DNA of 64,000 nt from contig JAXHLG010000002.1 in assembly GCA_034522495.1 (NCBI GenBank), positions 992,001-1,056,000 of the forward strand. Reading direction: 5' to 3'. Source of the DNA: JAXHLG01 sp034522495. GTDB lineage: Bacteria > Patescibacteriota > Minisyncoccia > Moranbacterales > DUUL01. The notes beneath the pieces were generated by a model, which was not told where the DNA came from, searched no databases, and saw nothing but the letters and a program-made list of their open reading frames with translations. Shown here piece after piece: positions 60,537 to 64,000 of this stretch (position 1 is the first letter of the stretch; each line of letters opens with the position of its first letter). Made by a program: the position numbers and the translations under genes.

Positions 60537-61037
60537 ATGGCTAGATTCCCGGACCAGCGCGTGGGTGTTTTTGTTGATATACAAAACATGTATTACAGCG
60601 CCAAAGAAATTCATCAAAAAAAGACCAACTTTAAAGAAATACTAAGTTTTTCCGCCTCCAAAAGAAAGCTTATCCGGGCGATCGCTTACGGAGTGACCAC
60701 CCAGGAAGGCTTGGAGGAAAAATTCTTTGATTCTCTCGAAGGGGCCGGTTTTGAACTAAAAACCAAAGAACTCCAGATCTTTAAAAGCGGAGTCAAAAAG
60801 GGCGACTGGGACGTGGGAATCACGGTGGACGTTATAAAAATGGCGGAAAAATTGGATGTGGTGGTTCTGGTCAGCGGCGACGGCGATTACATTCCGCTGG
60901 TTAAATTTCTGCAGTACACCAAGGGAGTCAGGGTGGAATTGATGGCTTTCGGAGAAAGCTGCTCCCACAAACTCATTGAAGAAGTGGATGAATTTATCAA
61001 TTTGAGCAATTACAAGAATTTTTTTGAGAAAAAATAA
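60537..61037 (+). CDS. NYN-domain (LabA/DUF88) protein
   Basis: 166 residues, PIN-like RNase fold. Asp14 and Asn17 in VGVFVDIQNMYY, KKGDWDVGITVDVIKMAEKL with Asp90, Asp92 and Asp98, and LVSGDGDYIPL with Asp115 and Asp117 form the acidic metal site expected for an RNA-cleaving enzyme. LabA-type proteins act in RNA processing or gene-expression control; the target is unknown. Follows rpsO by 116 bp on the same strand. Confidence 0.9.
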   Translation: MARFPDQRVGVFVDIQNMYYSAKEIHQKKTNFKEILSFSASKRKLIRAIAYGVTTQEGLEEKFFDSLEGAGFELKTKELQIFKSGVKKGDWDVGITVDVIKMAEKLDVVVLVSGDGDYIPLVKFLQYTKGVRVELMAFGESCSHKLIEEVDEFINLSNYKNFFEKK

Positions 61038-61134
61038 CCGGCCTCGAGGCTCTTGGAGCTCATCCCCCTTGCAGGAGAGTTGGAAAATAACTTTGTGATA
61101 AATTTATTTCCTCATTGTAATAAAGTAATCGAAG

Positions 61135-61265
61135 TGAAACCACTGAAGAATTGATTATTTTGAAAATTTTGTCATTCTGATGAAAATCAGAATCCCTTTA
61201 CAAAGCCTTTTTTGGTAATTATTAGATTCTGAATCAAGTTCAGAATGACATTCTTCAGCGGTTTC
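61135..61265. repeat. MITE-like element R1, copy E (short, inverted)
   Basis: 131 bp in reverse orientation: GAAACCACTGAAGAATTG at its left end and CATTCTTCAGCGGTTTC at its right. The CCGGCTTTGACGGGCCGTGT centre is missing, so GAACTTG joins GATTCAGAATC directly. Its right end supplies extra in-frame codons in front of the holin-like gene. Confidence 0.85.
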
Positions 61266-61277
61266 CGAAGTATTTTT

Positions 61278-61634
61278 ATGAAAAAACTGCCGGCAAAAGC
61301 GTTCTTTCATGTCCTGATCAACGCGCTGGCCATTTATGCCGCCGTCCGGTTCATTGACGGCATAACTATGGAAATAACGCTGACAAACCTTTTACTGGCC
61401 GGCGCTTTGCTGGGCCTGGTAAACGTTTTGCTCAGACCGATTCTGGTTTTGTTCTCCCTGCCTTTTATCATATTGACTTTTGGCCTGTTTACTGTAATCA
61501 TAAACATCAGTTTACTATTTTTGGTTTCTTTTCTGTTTCCCTCATTTGCCATTGAAGGCTTTTGGGCGGCGCTGTGGGGAGTAATCGTTATCAGCTTGGT
61601 CAATTATTTATTATCTTACTTAATAGAAAATTAA
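61278..61634 (+). CDS. Phage-holin-like (family 4) membrane protein
   Basis: 118 residues from the ATG at 61278; the frame is open further upstream only because R1 copy E reads through. About four hydrophobic segments: FFHVLINALAIYAAVRFI, LLLAGALLGLVNVLLRPILV, FIILTFGLFTVIINISLLFL and ALWGVIVISLVNYLLSYLI, with the LNxxxRPxL-type loop of the holin IV superfamily. Here it is a chromosomal housekeeping protein of unknown role, not a lysis gene. Followed by secG after 9 bp. Confidence 0.88.
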   Translation: MKKLPAKAFFHVLINALAIYAAVRFIDGITMEITLTNLLLAGALLGLVNVLLRPILVLFSLPFIILTFGLFTVIINISLLFLVSFLFPSFAIEGFWAALWGVIVISLVNYLLSYLIEN

Positions 61635-61643
61635 TTTAAAAAA

Positions 61644-61877
61644 ATGCTGCAAATCTTATCTTACATACAATTAATTATCGCCGTGTTGCTAACGGCCTCG
61701 GTTTTGATGCAAAACAGGGGCTCCGGACTGTCAGCCGCTTTCGGCGGAGGAATGAGCGGATTTCACACCAAAAGAGGCATTGAAAAATTTCTTTATTGGG
61801 CTTCTGCCTCACTGGGAACGCTTTTCATTCTCAATTCCCTGGCATCTCTAATAATATCCGCCCAAACCATTAAATAG
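61644..61877 (+). CDS. secG: Preprotein translocase subunit SecG
   Basis: 77 residues, two membrane helices: QILSYIQLIIAVLLTASVLM and YWASASLGTLFILNSLASLI, with the SecG signature QNRGSGLSAAFGGG between. Stabilises SecYEG during export, which the many exported proteins of this window need. Lies 4 bp before the peptide-binding gene. Confidence 0.93.
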   Translation: MLQILSYIQLIIAVLLTASVLMQNRGSGLSAAFGGGMSGFHTKRGIEKFLYWASASLGTLFILNSLASLIISAQTIK

Positions 61878-61881
61878 CTAT

Positions 61882-63630
61882 ATGAAAAAATCAAGTTATA
61901 CCGAAGCAACTAAATCATCCTTGAAATCCTCCTCAAAAAAAATAAAGTCCTGGGTAAAAATCTTTAACAAAAAAGAAAAAACCGTCCTTTATTGCGCCAT
62001 TTTTTTGTTTGTATTTGCTTTGGCCGGATGGTCGGTTTACTATTACTTTTCTTCCACTAAAGAAGTGGCCGCCCAGGGAGGAGAATACACCGAGGGCATT
62101 GTGGGAAAACCGATTTATGTTAATCCGCTGTTGAGCCAAACCAACGAAATCGATGTAGCGCTAAGCGATCTTATTTACTCTTCCTTGTTCAAATACGGGA
62201 AAAACGCCGAAATTAAAAATGATCTGGCAGAAAGCTACCAGGTATCGGAAAACAAAAAAACCTATACAATAAAGATAAAAGAGGATGTAAAATGGCACGA
62301 CGGGAAGCCCTTAACCGCCGAGGATATTTATTTTACCGTCCGGCTTATTCAAAACCCTCAATTTAAAAGCACCTTGAGAAGCAGTTTCCAAGATGTTGAA
62401 GTGGAAGCGGTAGACGAGAGAACCGTCAAATTTAAATTACAGGAGCCGTTCAGCCCTTTTTTGAATAAATTAACCTTCGGAATACTGCCCAAGCATATTT
62501 TCAAAAACATTTCTTCCGGAAATTTTTTGATCAATGAATTCAATCTCAAACCGGTTGGCTCGGGACCCTTTGAATTTTCCAATTTTGAGAAAGACGAACA
62601 AGACAATATTATTTCCTACCAGCTTATCGCCAATGATGAATACTATGGACAAAGGCCCTATTTGGAACAGCTTAACTTCAGTTTCTACACTTCCGAGAAA
62701 GAACTGATTGACGCCTACAACAAAAAGGAAATCAACGGTTTCGGCATCTTCTCCTATGACAACATCAAGCAATTCGAAGACGACAAAACCACAAGGGTAA
62801 AGTCTTTCGAAATTCCCCGCTATTTCAGCGTATTTTATAACCAAACCAAATCCAAAGCCCTGTCGGATAAAAACGTGAGGAGAGCGCTCTCTTACGCTAT
62901 CAACCGCGAACAAATCATCAATGAAGTTTTTCACGGTTATGCCCGGGAAGTGTATTCGCCGGTGTTGGATTCTTTCGGCAAATTCTCTTCTAACGATGAA
63001 GCTGAAAAATACTTCTACAGCACAGAAGAAGCTAAGAAAATTCTTGAAGAAGCCGGATGGGAAGAGCAAGACAACGGCATCAGGGTCAAAACAAATGACG
63101 ATGAGAAAATCGAGTTAAAGATTGCCTTGGTATGCGCCAATTGGAGTCCGCTGGAAAAAAGTGCGGAGAAGATTAAAAAACAATGGGAGGAAGTCGGAGC
63201 GGAAGTGGAAGTAAAAACCTTGGAAATCAACGAAGTACAGCAAAATTACATAAAAACCAGGGATTATGAAGCTCTTTTATTCGGACAGGAATATTTCGGC
63301 AACGATCCGGACCCTTATCACTTCTGGCACTCCTCGGAAAAGCAAGATCCCGGTAAAAATCTTGCCGTGTTCGACGAAGAAGAGGCGGATAAATTATTGG
63401 AAGAAGCAAGAGAAATCCATGATGTAAACAAAAGAGAAGAAAAATACAACCAACTGGAAAAAATAATAACCGAAGAGTCCCCCGCCAGCTTCCTTTTCAG
63501 CGCCGACTATGTTTATATTGTTAACGATAAAGTTAAAGGCCTGGGCACTCAGTCCGTCACCAACCCCGCCTTAAGATTCCAACAAATAAACGACTGGTAT
63601 ATAAATACAAAAAGAGTAAAGAAGGATTGA
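61882..63630 (+). CDS. Peptide/oligopeptide ABC transporter substrate-binding protein
   Basis: 582 residues. A basic N-terminus and one membrane helix (TVLYCAIFLFVFALAGWSVYYYF) anchor the protein instead of a lipobox Cys. The periplasmic-binding-protein family 5 (OppA/DppA) pattern follows: VNPLLSQTNEIDVALSDLIY, TIKIKEDVKWHDGKPLTAED, FILPKHIF-type GILPKHIFKN and NVRRALSYAINREQIINEVF. Takes up peptides or nickel; no permease or ATPase genes are in the window. Co-oriented with secG, 4 bp apart. Confidence 0.93.
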   Translation: MKKSSYTEATKSSLKSSSKKIKSWVKIFNKKEKTVLYCAIFLFVFALAGWSVYYYFSSTKEVAAQGGEYTEGIVGKPIYVNPLLSQTNEIDVALSDLIYSSLFKYGKNAEIKNDLAESYQVSENKKTYTIKIKEDVKWHDGKPLTAEDIYFTVRLIQNPQFKSTLRSSFQDVEVEAVDERTVKFKLQEPFSPFLNKLTFGILPKHIFKNISSGNFLINEFNLKPVGSGPFEFSNFEKDEQDNIISYQLIANDEYYGQRPYLEQLNFSFYTSEKELIDAYNKKEINGFGIFSYDNIKQFEDDKTTRVKSFEIPRYFSVFYNQTKSKALSDKNVRRALSYAINREQIINEVFHGYAREVYSPVLDSFGKFSSNDEAEKYFYSTEEAKKILEEAGWEEQDNGIRVKTNDDEKIELKIALVCANWSPLEKSAEKIKKQWEEVGAEVEVKTLEINEVQQNYIKTRDYEALLFGQEYFGNDPDPYHFWHSSEKQDPGKNLAVFDEEEADKLLEEAREIHDVNKREEKYNQLEKIITEESPASFLFSADYVYIVNDKVKGLGTQSVTNPALRFQQINDWYINTKRVKKD

Positions 63631-64000
63631 GTCGTAAGATGCGGAATTTAAGGTGCGAAAGATTAGATATAAGCAACAAAAGAAAAGAAGTTAAAAATAG
63701 CTTAAAAACAATTCAAAAGTCAAAATTCAAAACGCAAAGCTATGGCTCAAAACTAAAAGCTAAATAAACAAGCAAAGTCGGTTCTATGTATTTGCTTCTT
63801 TACATAAAATTTCCTAAATCTTTTATCTGTTTGTTTGAGCATATAAAACTATTTTAGTTTTAAGTTTACAGTTGTAGTTTTGAGTTTTGCTTTTTGCGAT
63901 TTGAGTTTCAGTCCCCAATAAAGGGACTGCTTCCAAACACCGTTCTTACTGCAATCCCACCTTTTTTGCTAAATTTTCCAAAATTTTTTTGCCTTAGCTA
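63631..64000. other. Terminal noncoding stretch with inverted and dispersed repeats
   Basis: No gene. R6 copies at 63706-63766 and, inverted, 63849-63905 can pair into a long hairpin. A CAGTCCC/GGGACTG hairpin (63909-63929) and an R5 copy (63922-63982) follow, matching 53063-53152. Confidence 0.6.

Overview
The window reads as a chromosomal piece of a Patescibacteria (Candidate Phyla Radiation) bacterium, most likely Parcubacteria-like. This is an inference from gene content: small informational and cell-wall genes, short or domain-poor versions of normally larger proteins (alanyl-tRNA synthetase without its C-terminal domains, a 262-residue Mur-ligase homologue), DUF4012 surface proteins, DUF2339, PIF1-type helicase, TrpR-like YerC and thrombospondin type 3 repeats. 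TGA is used as a stop codon, so this is not one of the lineages that recode UGA to glycine. No rRNA, CRISPR array or prophage was seen. Most genes lie on the minus strand.

Layout. 0.3-5.2 kb: tRNA-His and hisS, a phosphoribosyltransferase-like gene behind a possible attenuator, a TrpR-like regulator with a near-perfect promoter and an overlapping palindromic operator, and a C39-type peptidase-like gene. 6-19 kb: envelope and chromosome-maintenance genes (mraY, D-Ala-D-Ala carboxypeptidase, scpB-scpA, a tandem-receiver protein, a GT39 mannosyltransferase-like membrane enzyme, ftsQ-like, Mur-ligase-like, an aminotransferase, glmS). 19.4-31.7 kb: a surface-glycan region (two DUF4012 proteins, one with a very long charged coiled coil, two GT4 glycosyltransferases, a Wzz-like protein, galE), with an IS30 element and a four-helix-bundle gene bracketed by inverted short-repeat arrays. 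31.7-39.1 kb: membrane and surface proteins plus sulfate activation genes (cysQ, sat, cysC). 39.4-45.9 kb: a candidate small RNA, ispG and a plus-strand cassette of three exported proteins sharing a TGN/NTGNN repeat. 46-59.7 kb: PIF1 helicase, a membrane GT2, gatA/gatC, ligA, a CDF transporter fused to a NifX-like domain, and alaS. 60-63.6 kb: plus-strand rpsO, NYN-domain protein, holin-like protein, secG and a peptide-binding protein.

Most striking gene: alaS carries, in frame and between its tRNA-recognition and editing parts, a complete-looking Ham1/RdgB inosine-triphosphate pyrophosphatase domain of about 180 residues.

Noncoding DNA is unusually structured. It holds at least five copies of a 130-170 bp element with GAAACCACTGAAGAAT inverted ends, six copies of a CCCCGTGTGA...ACGGGG hairpin, three of a GCCCCGC hairpin, other inverted-repeat elements, and many degenerate arrays with a period of about 8 nt whose unit differs from place to place.
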